Shown here in pieces: positions 11,656 to 25,030 of a stretch of DNA of 64,000 bases. Made by a program: the position numbers and the translations under genes. Under the pieces are notes generated by a model. The model was given only the letters and a program-made list of their open reading frames with translations. It was not told where the DNA came from and did not search any database. Position 1 is the stretch's first letter; each line of letters begins with the position of its first letter. Source of the stretch: Plutella xylostella (lineage: Eukaryota > Arthropoda > Insecta > Lepidoptera > Plutellidae); assembly GCF_932276165.1 (NCBI RefSeq), contig NC_064009.1, forward strand, positions 9,858,001 to 9,922,000, read 5' to 3'.

Positions 11656-12570
11656 CATTGGCGTGCATAGAAACCTGACCCTCCCAGTTTTGTTGTACCC
11701 ATATTATTTGTTTGATGCTCCATACCTAACGTTACTAGGAAAGGCGTTATCATACACCGTAATTTTAATAATCACTCATTAGTGCAAAATAATATTATTT
11801 TACTTTATTTACCTGTATCGTTAACTAATTCACAGAAAAGTTTATCAATCGGAAAATTTAAATGTTGAAAATTCAAACCTATTATGAGAAACAAAATTTG
11901 AAATGGATACTGCATTGCACCTATTAGTGCATTCACTTGTCGATTAGTAATCGGACATGGACAAATTGCGATCTCAGTGCTTGGCGTATTGCCATTTTCC
12001 ACTTAGTGCATTTCAAAATGGCACCTTTGACGCTCGAATATTAATCTTTCTTCAGATTATCCGTCATTTGTTTAAGCATTAATTCAAACAGTAACTTAGA
12101 AACTGCTGTTTGCTTCGTAATTTCAGAATTTGGTCGCAAACTGAAAGATAATGAGGGGTAAAATTAAATTGAGTCCCCCTGGATCACCTATTTTTGATAA
12201 GAACCTTAAATAATAGCCATAGGCGGCTATCTCTTAACGTGATGTTTTTGAGAGTTTATACCTTATTTCCAAATTACGTTATGTTTCTACCTAACCCAAA
12301 TCGACAGGACTTAGGATATTGAAAAAACACAAGTATTTTTCGTACGAAAATACGAATGATGATAATAAAGTAATTCGTGAAACTCACGTTTCTTGACAGC
12401 CATCTTTAATTTGGCTGGAGTTATCGCGTACTGAATATATTAAAAGGCGGGAAATGTTAGCTTAATTTATTATGTGAGAAACAATTTTCGGCTTAAACGT
12501 TTTGTTTCACAGCAGGTGTGCCTTAAATTGTAATTTATGAAAATATGTTATATTCTGGATACGACGTTTA
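11656..12570. other. Gene-free AT-rich DNA
   Basis: No supported gene or repeat boundary seen. Short frames only. Confidence 0.4.
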
Positions 12571-12991
12571 GGGTGCTTTTCCACCAGAGATGTGCTATGC
12601 TACGATGCTATGGATGCGTTTGATATCCACCAATCATATTATTGGTGCACATAGCTTAGCACTGGTGGAAACGGATTCAACTAAGATATGTTTTTTGTAT
12701 GGAATGATGCGTGCTATGGATGTGTGCTATGGATGCGTGCTATGGATATGTGCTATGGACCATCGCGAGTGGTGTAGCTATGTTTGTGCAGAGCCCCCGT
12801 CGTTTCCCTACTATCGATACATAGCATAGCTCGAGATGCGCATCTTTCTCGCATAGCTACTTTGCGGCGGCGCATCTTCCTCGCACAGCTACCTAGCGTA
12901 GTATTGGTGGAAACGGTCACATATTTTCGTAGCGTAGATATCACATCTTCGCAGCATAGCTGCATAGCACATCTCTGGTGGAAAAGCACCC
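12571..12991. mobile_element. PIF/Harbinger-like MITE with TTA target duplication
   Basis: 421-bp element with terminal inverted repeats GGGTGCTTTTCCACCAGAGA at both ends, flanked by TTA on both sides (12568-12570 and 12992-12994). The interior holds repeats of 'tgctatggat' and 'catagct'. The 3-bp TTA duplication with GGG-starting ends fits the PIF/Harbinger superfamily; no transposase is encoded, and the frames inside are incidental. Confidence 0.8.
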
Positions 12992-13301
12992 TTAAATTAA
13001 TTTATCTTGCAGTTATGGATGCTAAGGAATTATGGATGTCAAAATAAGGTGGTATATTGACTAAAGGCAAGCCGACACGCAAATGCGAAATATTAAAGCC
13101 GTGTGACTCGAAAACTGATCTACAGCCATTTTCAACCTGTCGCGTTCGTTCGTTATCGACGTAGATAAACGTTACTATGTCGAGATTCGCTATAAATGCG
13201 GCGCTGTGATTGAGGGAACGCGCATTGAACGAGTTTATCGACGTCAATAACAGACCGGTGCCGCGGTCGCTGACGACAAATAAAAGACGATAGAGAATAA
13301 T

Positions 13302-13830
13302 CTGGGGGCACGGCAGTGCCCCCACCAAGTCGAGGAAAAAAGCGGCACGGTTGTACCATCCTTTTCTCGAAGCAATTCAGGCCATTTTTGACCCCCTGTA
13401 ACTTCGTTGTGGATAAAACTAGAAGACTGAATTATCAATAACCATGCAGGCATTGTAAGGCACGGTATATTTCAAATTTCATTAAATTTGAAACAGTCGT
13501 TTTTTAAGAATTATAACGGGTCAAAGTTTCTTAATTTTGTCACTCACTGACTGACTCACTCACCGATCATAAAAATTCTAAGGCACTTCTAGCAGACCTA
13601 GAAGCTTCCAATTTGGAATATAAGTAGTGTTTGGTGTATTAATCAAGGAAAAACTAAAATATTTGGGGGCACGGCAGTGCCCCCATCATTTCGAGTATTT
13701 TTTTTTCAATTTTGGTTTAGTTTTCTAGATAGAAATTACTGCTTAAATAATTTCATAATCACATATCTGAGGGCACGGCAATACCCCCACCAAGTAAATA
13801 TAAGCGCACGGTAGTGCCCCTGCCAAATCG
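13302..13830. repeat. Dispersed cluster of GGGGGCACGGCAGTGCCCCC hairpins
   Basis: A 20-bp near-perfect palindrome followed by 'ACCAAGTCGAG' occurs at about 13305 and, with slight change, at 13666. Degenerate copies lie near 13770 and 13802 in the same orientation. Between them is AT-rich filler with (actg/actc)n near 13540. No coding is supported. Confidence 0.6.
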
Positions 13831-14838
13831 AGCAAAAATTCCCGTCATGCAAATTATATTCGCAAAGGATGGATTACCTACCTACGGACAAAGCACATCA
13901 GGCTACCAGTGCTACCACTTATAGACAAATTTTCTTAATGTACAATGAACTTTGTGTATTGGAAACTAAGGTTGAAATTTAATATATACGAAGTATCAAA
14001 GTTACGTTTATTCATTACGTACATTACGTAGCCAAAAATAAAGATTCTTGATTCTTACCTCAAGTTTGCGATTTATGTAGGTAGGCAAACCTACCAAACT
14101 AAGTTAACGCACCTACGTACCTAGAAGGTACCGAAAAGAAAAAAAAGTAGAACTGTGTACAAAATACAAAAAGAAATGAGATCCCATCAATAACAATACT
14201 TGTCAAAAAAACTTGAGACTTGGTTTTTTTGACAAGTATTGTTTTTGATGGGATTATGTCTACCGGTTTCAAGTTCTGTGGTGTGATGTGAGCGCAGCTT
14301 TACATATTGTACTCCCAGTGTGTTGGTGAAAAACACTAAAACTGGAAATGTGCATGTCTGACGCCGTGGCAGAGCGTCTGATGAATTTCTTATGGAAGTC
14401 TGACGCTAGGAAACTCATCGGGTACCTTAACGCAAAAATTGCTGGCATAATTCGCTAGGTCTGTATCGTCCGATACCTTCGACGACAAAAAAACCTGTAT
14501 GTCAAATAAAGGCCAACCCACACCCGATACAGTATGACAAGCAACTATTCGGCCAAATTAGGACACTGCCCATTCGGCCCGGTCACTATCATCAATCATT
14601 GCGGAATTACTCTGGCGAGTATAGGAAAGTAAACATGAATTGGACTGCTTTTCACGTCATACTTGTATGACCGATGGGTCGACACTTTAAGTACTTGTGA
14701 GTAATTTACTACTCGCTGGAAACTGAACTTTAAGCGGTGCGATGGTAGCTTTAAGGCCGATTCGCACAAATATCAGGATTGCTTTAGTGCCGTCACAGGT
14801 CCGGCGCAGTTTAGTGTCAAAAAATATTGTTTCACACA
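13831..14838. other. Gene-free DNA containing a perfect hairpin
   Basis: 14181-14254 is a hairpin with arms of about 31 bp, starting ATCCCATCAATAACAATAC and closing with GTATTGTTTTTGATGGGAT around a 10-nt loop; probably a small MITE. The remainder shows no supported gene. Confidence 0.55.
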
Positions 14839-15032
14839 TCCTAACTAATATTATAAATGCGAAAGTAACTGTGTCTGTCTGTTACTCTTTCACGCCAAAA
14901 CTACTGGACGGATTTGAATCATATTTGGTATACATATGGTCTAAAACCGGACAAAGAACATAGGCTACTTTTTATCCCGGAATTCCCACGGGAATACTTT
15001 TTAGGGCGAAGCGAAGCTCGCGGGAACAGCTA
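14839..15032 (+). mobile_element. Short non-autonomous Helitron (Lep1-like)
   Basis: TCCTAACTAATATTATAAA start and GGGAACAGCTA end, about 90% similar by eye to 10218-10420. Its final base differs from CTAG (CTAC), so the 3' end is slightly decayed. Confidence 0.65.
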
Positions 15033-15653
15033 CTTACTCTTTTGGTCTGGTATTTATGGTTACTGATTAACGCTAACTTCAAACATTTAGAGGAAAGATT
15101 TTTATTGTAAAGATGATTCATTTATTCAATTCAAAAACTCGACAGCAACATGCACATAAGTACTAATAGAACACATTGCACAGTAAGAAGGTATATACAT
15201 CATTACAGTAGGCAGAAGTTTTAAACAATATGGAGCAAAGTATACACTCAAAAGCAATTAAAACCTGTCATTGGAAGTTTTTCATAGCTCGCGAGTATAT
15301 GTATAGGTACTTACAATATAATACTTAATTATAAAATATATTAATAAATTATGAAGTAAATATTTAATCAGCTGTTGAATGTGACGATTACACGTGAATT
15401 AACCGGTTAACTAATGACACTTATGAGAGAATATGTAAAGAATATTGTATTTGCAATTAGGTACATTACTTTTACCTACACCGATATCATAATAATTATG
15501 TAATGTTTTTGTTGAGTGTAATCTTGACAAGAATATTAAATTTCATAATATATTTTTATTATTTATGGTTCAATTAATATAAGTACTTTTTTATCATACA
15601 ATTTGTTGTGTGCTTCAATGTTAATTTTTTATGTCGTAAGCAACAGTAAATAA

Positions 15654-17527
15654 TTATGCTTTGTTATCACCAGTCACGTCATCATGTTTTGTAACCATAA
15701 GTCTAACTTCCACTTCTTGTACTGGTTTCCCATCTTTTGGTTTATTTTTAAATTCGCTTTCTATATCTAATAAAGTACGGTCTTTTGTTTCTGGCAATAT
15801 GTAATAAAGAATAACCAAACAAACTGAAATGATGACTGAAAACACTAAAAATGATCCTTCAACTCCCATTGAGGAATAAATTTGCGGGCATGTTTTTAAC
15901 ACAGTAAATGAAAGTGAGCTTAAACTAAATGTAACTATGGCAGAACCTATTCCTCTATGTTGTAAAGGTATCATTTCGCCAAAAAACACATAAACAAGTG
16001 GAGATAATCCTAAATTAAATGAAACTATATACAATGTCATCAAAGTCATTACAAATATATCTAGCAAACGTGTTTGATCGAACCCATATGCATTCCGTGT
16101 GTAAACATAAGCAGAAAGCAATAGTTGAGAGAATAAAGACATTGATACACTAGTGAAAAGAATAGTCCTTCTTTTAATTTTCTTCAAAATAAATAGAGCC
16201 ATAGTGTTTACTACAGATTTCAGAATATCAAGATAATTAAGATGCCAACTTACATCCTTTAGATCATTTTTACTAAGAAGAGACTTTAATATCACGTGCC
16301 CATATGCTGCAACATAATGAGCACCTATAAATTCAAACATGATAGCTATAAGAATACAGATAAAAATAGGTTGATAAAATTCTCTAATTAGCACATTTTT
16401 TTTGATCATCTTCAGTTTTGTTAAGAACGTTTTAGATTCAGTTTTCGATAAATTAGTAGACGTTTCATTTTTCAACTTATCGCTTTCGATCAAGTCTTCT
16501 ATTTCTTTTCGTTGTCTTGGACCGTCACCTCTTAGCCAGGTGAATACCTTCCTAGCTTCTTCGTATCTTTGTTTAGAGACTAGCCAACTAGGCGTTTCTG
16601 GAGAGAACCAGGTAATTATTGCTGTTGCTACTGGTATGGCAGTTGTTACGGCAGCAGTTACTCGCCAGGATACCATAGTCCCCCAAACATGAATCCATAT
16701 TATTCCAAAGCCTACTGCCAACGACGATACAGACGCAAAAGCCCCTCGATTGACTGGGTCGGTGTATTCCGCTATCATCATATTATTCATACACGCGTAC
16801 ATTCCAGCTGATAGCCCAAATAAAAGTCTTGCTGTGATAAAAATTGAAACAGATCTCCCAAAAACAAATAATAACCAATTTAGTAACATTGGTAATACAG
16901 TGATTAGATGTGTCTTTTGACGACCAAACAAAGACATCGTAAATGGAGTTAAAACGCATCCACATATTTTTGATATTCCAAAAATAGAACCTGAAAATGA
17001 TAAATTATCACTGAATTTCTTTTATAATTTCAACGATGAATTTTGAAACTTGAAAATTGCAAAATCATTATGGAAACGACGATTGCAAAATTTAAAGGCC
17101 TCTTTATCTTTATTGTTCCCCATATATTAATCATTATAACTTTTCCTTACCTATCCACGATAGGTCTTCATTGCTCATTTTGTTCCCCTGGTCATCAGTG
17201 TAGTGTGCTACGAGGGTGGCCGTGTATCCGAACCCTGCTCCATGACCCATCAGAGACGTGGCTGCCCCCAGCACCACAAAACACTTAAAAATATTAAGGT
17301 TATTCAAAATTAAAATGTCTGTTAAAATATTGATACTAAGGTATTAGATATTTTAATAAAAAAATATTATTTCTATCGTCTTTTTATTTTACCTATTCAA
17401 TAATTGGTTGAAATTTAATTTGTAACTGTTCCATTGACTCAAACATAGTAAGTCGGTTAGAGGTCTTAAAAATAAAAAATAAAACTAAGAAATGAAAACT
17501 AACCTGTTTCAGAAATGGGGAAATCAT
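15654..17527 (-). CDS. MFS sugar porter (Tret1-like), paralogue 1
   Basis: Three coding exons on the minus strand: 17504-17527 (MISPFLKQ), 17151-17283 and 15654-16990. All junctions are GT-AG and the joined frame is 1494 nt, 497 residues. Predicted plasma-membrane transporter with about 12 helices. Visible family features: helix 1 and loop ending in DLSWIG, the GRQKT loop, SPETPSWL plus WLRGD at the start of the large cytoplasmic loop, KKIKRR after helix 8, and the C-terminal PETKDRTLLDIE. The usual QQxSG motif of helix 7 is replaced by EFIGAHYVAAY, and the GPxxW motif of helix 10 by GLSPLVYV, so sugar or trehalose transport is a family-level guess. An AATAAA signal lies at 15555-15560 (minus). 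Downstream-most gene of a tandem set; 5' UTR exons not determined. Confidence 0.9.
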
Positions 17528-18207
17528 ATTTGCATGTTTGAGAAAATATAATATTATTATATAGGTACCTAGTATTTACTAACTCTGTATAATATACAGA
17601 GTTACATATTATGTACAGTAAGAACTTTATGTTTAAAATACACTTCGAAAACCACTATAAATTAAAAATGGCTCATTATCACTCATACAGAGATTTGAAA
17701 ACATTGCAATTTCTTAAATCTTTAATTCTTATGATATTAGTCACTGCTTTTGTTACTTAAAAAAGTAATTAGCTAGAGCAATGAAATTACGAAAATGAGC
17801 TCATGAGTGAAGAATTAATGTTATGTAGTACTTATGAAGGTATATACATGTATGTACATTCCATAATGGGAACAATAATATAGTAGGCAGTTATTTTACA
17901 GGTGTTCTTTGTCAAACCATGAATACATTATTGTAATCGTATTGTTGTAGTAAGTAACTACGTACATTATTTAAAAAGTTTGAAAATAAAATTCAAGTAC
18001 CTAACAATCAATGAAACGTTATAAATAAGAAGAAATAATCCACTCTTTACTTATATCATAATGCATACATAGAAGGTACACATTATAGTTAATTTATTAA
18101 ACATCTATTTCTAGATATGACATTCATAGTAGATTCGTAAATAGTAAGACTAACATATTACAAATTCTAATTTGTAAAAAACAAAATTTGTGGTGATGGA
18201 GTCAACA

Positions 18208-20485
18208 TTAATTAGGCTTCATTAGTCTCACTTTAACTTCTAGGTGTGGTTTCTCAGTTTTTTTGTCTCTAAATTCTTTTTCTATATCTAGTAAAGTCCG
18301 GTCTTTTGTTTCTGGCAATATGTAATAGAGAATCACCAAGCAAACTGAGATAATAACCGTAAAAACTAAAAATGATCCTTCAACTCCGATGGAAAAATAC
18401 ATTTGCGGACATGTTTTTAAAACAGTAAATGAACATATACTTAAACTAAAAATAACTATTGATGAACCTATTCCTCTATATTCCAAGGGTATTACCTCGC
18501 CAAAAAGGACATAAGCCAATGGATAATATCCTGCGTAGTGTGATACTGTGTACAACGTCATCAAACTCATTACAAATATATCTAACAAAGGTGTTTGATT
18601 GAATCCATATGCATTTCGTGTGTAAATATAAGAAGAAAGTAATAGGAGACATAATATAGACATTAATGCAGTAGTGAAAAGAATAGTCCTTCTTTTAATT
18701 TTTTTCAAAATAATTACTCCCATACAGTTTACTACAGGTCTTAGAATATCGAGATAATTAAGATGCCAACTTACATCCTTTGGTTCATTTTTATTTAAAA
18801 GTGACTTTAATATCAAATGTCCATATGCTGCAACAAAATGAGCACCTATAAATTCAAATATAATTGCCACAAGTACACATATGAAAATAGGTTGATAAAA
18901 TTCTCTCGTAAGCATACATTTTTTAATCATTCTCAGTTTTGTTAAACAAGTCTTAGATTCCGCGTTCGATAAATTTGATGTTTCTTTTTTTAACTTGTCA
19001 CTTTCAATCAAGTCCTCTATTTCTTTTCGTTGTCTTGGACCGTCACCTCTTAGCCAGGTGAATACCTTCCTAGCTTCTCCGTATCTTTGTTTAGAGACCA
19101 GCCAACTGGGTGTTTCTGGGGAGAACCATGTAATTATAGCTGTGGCCACTGGTATGGCAATAGTTACAGCTGCAGTGGTTCTCCAGGATACCACAGTTCC
19201 CCAAACATGAACCCATATCACGCCAAAGCCAACTGCCAACGAGGATATTGACGAAAAGGCCCCACGATTGACTGGATCTGTATATTCCGCTATCAGCATA
19301 CTGTTCATACTCGCATACATTCCGGCTGATATTCCGAATAAAAGTCTTGCTGTTATAAAAATTGAAACAGATCTTCCAAAAACAAATAATAACCAATTTA
19401 GTAACATTGGTAATACAGTGATGAGATGTGTCTTTTGACGACCAAACATAGACATTGTGGATGGCATTATGAAACAGCCGCATATTTTGGATATTCCAAA
19501 AACAGAACCTAAAAATAATACAAAATAATTATTATCTTACAATGTTTATACTCAACAACTTACTTGAAATAACTTTATAGGTCTTCGGTTATTGAGCATT
19601 TAGTATCAGAGGTACCTCGTAGGCATAAGTTTATTTCAAGTATTTGGTTCAAATGAAGGCTTTAACATCATAATAAAGTATTATTTTTCAGTTAGATCAT
19701 AATATATCATAGGAAATAAACATACCTATCCACGATAGGTGATCATTGCCCATTTTATTTCCCTGGTCATCCGTGTAGTGTGCTACCAGGATAGCTGTGT
19801 AACCGAACGCTGCTCCATGACCCATCAGAGACGTGGCGGCCCCCAACACCACAAAACACTTAAAAATAATAAAGGTTAGTACAGTAGGTAATGTTTTTAA
19901 CACATGTAGGTATTGATATGATTTACGAAGGGTTTTTAAACCGGTAAAAACAAACTACACTAATCGCAATGGATATAAAAAGCCCAATAATGTTTATAAA
20001 CGATATGCGTTTATTATTTTGATAAGCCCTTTGACGACGGCTTTTTATAACGAAAGTTTATTATTAATGATTTTTATGTTTTTGAATTCAATCTAGGTAA
20101 GTCACTATAGGTGTCATCCCATACATTTTGCGGCTCTCCCAACGGGCGTTATATTTTGCGATATAATTTATGTTTTTAACATAAATGACGAAATTATGTC
20201 GTTTTGCAAGTCACTTGTAAACTGACAGTTCGTTCTGTAAATAGGTTATATAGGTGGTGCCTATGTTGATAAAGTATTTTGGTCGCCTACGTACGACATA
20301 AGAATGTATTGATTGTGTTTTATACGATTTAACTATTTATCTGTAATTCGCGGACTCTAGTTGGTAGTACAGACACAAAAATCAAACAGAGTATGATGAT
20401 GTTTAAGGTTTGGAATAATATGGAAAATACAAATTCAAATCAGAAATAAAAACTTACGTACCTGTTTTAGAAATGGGGAAACCAT
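18208..20485 (-). CDS. MFS sugar porter (Tret1-like), paralogue 2
   Basis: Exons 20462-20485 (MVSPFLKQ), 19726-19858 and 18208-19508 join to 1458 nt, 485 residues. The second exon is again exactly 133 nt and ends in phase 1, as in its neighbours. Very close to paralogue 1 across the last exon (GRQKTHLITVLPMLLNWLLF, WLRGDGPRQRKEIEDLIESD shared), which implies a recent duplication. PETKDRTLLDIE is present; helix 7 reads EFIGAHFVAAY and helix 10 AGYYPLAYV, so the canonical Gln-Gln and Trp sugar contacts are missing. The AATAAA signal is at 18093-18098. Only 680 bp separates its stop from the start of paralogue 1. Confidence 0.9.
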
Positions 20486-21036
20486 AGTTGTTTATATGAG
20501 AAAACTATTAAGAACATTCACATTTAAAACATACTATTTTACGGAAAACGAAATAATGAAATAATTTCTACCTAAAGGCTCCGTATTAGTTCATATGATT
20601 TTAATTTTATAAGAATTTTGATTTATTATAACTATTAACACTATTAATACTAAAATGTAGGCAGATAATAAAGTAAGTAATGGATGAAGTTATCGTAACG
20701 TTATAAATATTCCGTAAAGAAAAAACTAAATGAAAAGTAGGTATGAAGCAAGATCAGTATACAGCTGTAATTTCTTTTGTTGAACCAAGAATATAATATT
20801 CTTATTTTATTATTATCGTGTTGTATCAGTTGTCGTATTTGTGGTAATAAATGCAGAGCAAAATTTTGTGTGAAAATAACAGGGAAATTAAGTTTAAAAT
20901 GAAATTATACATTCAATATCATAAAGCATATTTTTTATTTTCTAATTACATAATTACAGCTACATTCTTATTTATATGTTATTCAAATAATCCCTTCTTA
21001 TATTTTAAATCCCTAGGTTAATTTCATCAAAGTAGG

Positions 21037-23347
21037 TTAACATGTCATTGTGTTGGTATTCATTAGTCTCAGTTCAACTTCAGGATCTGTTTTTTCACTT
21101 TTCAGGGTCTCTTTTTTATTTCTAAATTCACTTTCTATATCTAATAATGTCCGATCTTTTGTTTCTGGCAATATAAAATAAAGAATGATCAAACAAAATA
21201 CGATGATTACTGAGTAAACTAAAAATGAACCTTCAACTCCAATCGAGGAATACATTTGTGGACAGGTTTTCAACACAATAAATGTAAATACACTTAAATT
21301 ACAGATTGCTATAGATGAACCTATTCCTCTATATTGCAGAGGTAATATTTCTCCAAAAATTACATAAAAAATTGGAGAAACCCCTAAATAGTGTGATATA
21401 GTATACAATGTCATTAAAGTCATTACAAATATATCTAATATACGTGTTTGACCGAACCCATATGCACTGCGTATATAAACATAAACAGAAAGTAACGAAA
21501 GAGACAATACTGCCATCAGTACACTAGTGATAAGAATTTTTCTTCTGTAGAATTTTTTCACGATTACAATGGATAGAATCGTTGCAACAGGTCTTACAAT
21601 ATCGAGAAAATTAAGATACCAACTTACTTCCTTAGGCTCTTTTTTATTAAGAAGTGCCTTTAAAATCATATTACCATATGCTGCCATGTAATGAGCACCA
21701 ATAAATTCAACCAAAATAACAATAATGAATAATATGAAAATAGGATGATAAAATTCTTTCGTAAGCAAACATTTTCTCATTTGCTTCAGTCTTCTTACAA
21801 CAAGCCTGGATTCAGCGGCTGATAAATTATTATCAGAAGTTTCTTGTTTCAGCTTATCATTTTCAATCAGCTCTTCTATTTCTTTTCTTTGTCTTGGGCT
21901 GTCACCTCTTAGCCAAATGAAAACTCTTGTAGCTTCTTCATACCTTTGCTTAGACACAAGCCAGCTTGGAGTTTCTGGGGAGAACCATGTAAATATAGCT
22001 GTAATTATTGGTATGGCAGTTGTTACGGCAGCAGTGGTTCTCCAGGATATCACAGTCCCCCAAACATGAACCCATATTACTCCAAAGCCTATAGCCAACG
22101 ATGATATTGACGAAAAAGCCCCACGATTGACTGGATCTGTATACTCAGCTATCATCATACTGTTCATAGCACTATACATTCCAGCTGATATTCCCAACAA
22201 AAGTCTTGCAGTGATAAAAACAGAAAGTGATCTTCCAAAAACAAATAGTAACCAGTGAGCCAAGATTGGTAGAATAGTGATGAGATGAGCTTTTTGACGA
22301 CCAAACATTGACATTGTGGGGGGAGTCAGGAAACAACCGCACAATTTGGATATTGCAAAAACTGAACCTGAAAATAAGACAAATAATTATTAAATGAATG
22401 GTTTAAGTTAAACCACGCCTGCAAATCATAAAGTAATTTCAATTAAAAGTACATAAACTCTGATCAATCTCGTGCATTTCTTTTCCAAATTATCAATTAT
22501 TCAGATAATTACTAAGTTGCTGTATACGATTATTACCTAGTATTCCCTAAATTACCTACCTATGTATTTTTCTAATTATGTTCCCATCAAATTGGGTATC
22601 TATTATTATTTTACTTTATATAGCTTTAATTACACATTTTGTAATCAAATTCGAAACTGTAATAACTCTTTATAATGTGTCTACTTAATTACGTTATTGT
22701 ATTTGAAATAACATAATTTAAGTATTCTTCGTCTGGGTGTGGCACTGATGTCCTTTATACAGGTTATTCACTAACCTAGTAAGGACAACAGTTGGACATA
22801 TCAAATAATTATTCCTTCAGATTATGTTACTTCATGCATGACTTATAATAAGTTTCTAATTTTAAGTTGAATTTAACTCTGTTAGCATGAATAAAGTTTA
22901 TTTATTATTATATTATTATTATTAATATACATTTTATTCTATTTATTTACCTATCCACGACAGGTCATCATTGCTCATTTTGTTCCCCCGGTCATCAGTG
23001 TAGTGGGCCACGAGGACGGCCGTGTAGCCGTAGGCCGCCCCATGACCCATCTGGGACATGGCTGCCCCCATAACCACAAAACACTGAAATATAAATGAGT
23101 AAAAACAAAAAAAAATGCAAAAAGAGAACGAGAACGTTTACTGAAATCATTATAAGACCCTGAAAGCAGCTCTTTATGTTGAGTTTAACTTACACATAAT
23201 AATAATATACCGGGAAATCATAATGTTACGTGCAATAATAATAAAAAAGATAGGTAGGCAGGCCCTTGGATTTCAGTAATATAGGTAAAAAAAAAGAAGC
23301 AGTCAAAGAAATTAAATACGTACCTGTTTTAGAAATGGGGAAACCAT
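21037..23347 (-). CDS. MFS sugar porter (Tret1-like), paralogue 3
   Basis: Exons 23324-23347 (MVSPFLKQ), 22951-23083 and 21037-22367 join to 1488 nt, 495 residues. It has the same architecture and membrane topology as the adjacent paralogues: GRQKAHLI loop, SPETPSWLVSKQRYEEA, FYRRK after helix 8, PETKDRTLLDIE. Helix 7 reads EFIGAHYMAAYG and helix 10 LGVSPIFYV. The large loop is slightly longer (SDNNLSAAES). Its stop lies about 550 bp upstream of the paralogue 2 start codon. An AATAAA is at 20934-20939. This is the last gene before the mobile-element block. Confidence 0.9.
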
Positions 23348-23704
23348 TCTTGTAGGAAGAAATATTGTAAATTTAACTGACACTAATTAGTTGAGAAGAA
23401 GTAATAAAGATACGAGGAAAATTTGAATATTTGATATTAACCTTAACTGCCGACGACGTGCCCCAAACGTGTCATAAGTGACAACGTTAGGTCTGAGAGA
23501 CGTAGGTTAATTATCGAACAGGTGATCGTTTAATTAATGACTTAACTAAAAATACTAAGACCTGTATAGAAATGATGATGACAAAGGTTGCGATTTGTCG
23601 TCATCTAGATAATTTATGATGGGATAAACAGTAATGATAATATCAAGAGATGTATGAAGCATCTGTGAACTCTTTCTTTGATCAGATGTCATGAGCTCGC
23701 CATA

Positions 23705-23712
23705 TATTTATA
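23705..23712 (-). promoter_or_regulatory. Candidate TATA box upstream of paralogue 3
   Basis: TATAAATA on the minus strand about 360 bp upstream of the paralogue 3 start codon, in a short GC-richer stretch. No strong initiator was seen 30 bp downstream, so this is only a candidate. Confidence 0.35.
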
Positions 23713-23784
23713 GACCCTGCCAAGTGCACTCACTGCAAGCGACATAGCAGACTGGCAACTCTCAATCATTTGAGTCGATTGTTA

Positions 23785-23951
23785 GGGTGCTTACATAGAG
23801 AGGCTGTACCTACCTGTACCGGTAACCTGATTATGCGAAAGCGCTCACTCACGGGGCATTTAATGGATTTTTAAGTGTCATGAGCGCTTTCGCATAATCA
23901 GGTTACCGGTACAGGTAGGTACAGGGAACCCGATTCTCTATGTAAGCACCC
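23785..23951. mobile_element. Palindromic MITE with TTA target duplication
   Basis: 167 bp, nearly a full palindrome: GGGTGCTTACATAGAGA at the left, its complement at the right, and long inner arms through 'gtaccggtaacctgattatg'. Flanked by TTA (23782-23784 and 23952-23954). Ends begin GGGTGC like the MITE at 12571. It sits about 440 bp upstream of the paralogue 3 start codon, so it may lie in its promoter region. Confidence 0.8.
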
Positions 23952-24303
23952 TTAGAGAATATTGCTAAATGGCCACTACTATTATTTTGTATTAGGTATT
24001 GACGCACCAACGACAAGCAGGTAGTTACTGGGCAACATAGAGAGAGAACGTTACCGAAAATATTATCTAAATAACAACGGGTAGGTCTATGAGACGGGCA
24101 CGTCGGTAGTAAAGGGTTAAAAAATATTCGTATTACAATTTTAACTCATAACTCCACTATCTTCTTTCAGTAATAAGACTTATGTAACCAACAGGTGTAT
24201 GTAAAATTGTACACTTGTGTTTGTTAACACATTATCGCCACGAATATAATTATTACCTAATAATAATATCGTGGCAAAGCGATTGGTGTTATGGCCAAGT
24301 AAA

Positions 24304-24580
24304 CAGGGTGTTAAAAAGGGGATAGTTTGTCGAAAGAAGTGAACGGTGATTCAGATGGATATCATAAAAAACTTTTGGTCAACGACTTTTGAATATTTGC
24401 AAAATGAAATTGGGCCTCTCCAGTCTCCATATAAACTTTGTTGGTCACATGGTCACTTTACTTTTTAGTACAGGGAACATAAAAAAATACGAATTTTATA
24501 ACGTGGATCAGAATTAAAAATTAGAATGCCGAGCTGTGTCACTCTCTTTCGGATGAATATACCACTCTTGCAACAGCCTG
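24304..24580. mobile_element. Diverged CAGGGTGTTGC MITE
   Basis: Termini CAGGGTGTTAAAAA and GCAACAGCCTG plus the inner phrase 'actttgttggtcac' match the better copy at 56402-56664. The inverted arms are eroded. Confidence 0.5.
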
Positions 24581-24764
24581 TATAACTCTGTTTGAAGCAG
24601 ACCCTGACATATTATTTATGTACATACGAGGCTACACCCACGAATCCACGTTGTCACAATCGAAAAAAAACCTTAATTACTTTGTTTCCACAACAATTTT
24701 GAGTAAGCTACCGTATGCTACGGTAGCAAATATTGGCACTATAATTTTAAGTTTTTAATGCATT

Positions 24765-25030
24765 TGTTAGGTTCATTAACATTGTTGGAATAAGAATTGA
24801 TTTTTAACACCATAATGTAACGGAGGTTTTAAAAAAAAACAAGTGACGTTTGGGGAATTGGTCTATGGACTCGAGATGGATTGATTCTTGGATTTTGCGA
24901 TTGATGTTAAAAATTGTAAAAGTGCGAAAAGTACGAATATAAGCGAATGGTCGAAAGTTATACGGTGTCTCATTTCACTCAAGGATAGAATACAAGCACA
25001 CATAAGAAGGATTAGCGACTGTATGCAACA
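24765..25030 (+). repeat. 5' LTR
   Basis: TG...CA-bounded 266-bp repeat, duplicated at 32395-32660 and, inverted, at 37818-38083. Preceded by the target duplication CATT. Confidence 0.75.

Noticed and set aside
12590..13047. Small ORFs near 12.6-13.0 kb
   Set aside because: They lie largely inside the TTA-flanked MITE and mirror each other across its inverted repeats.
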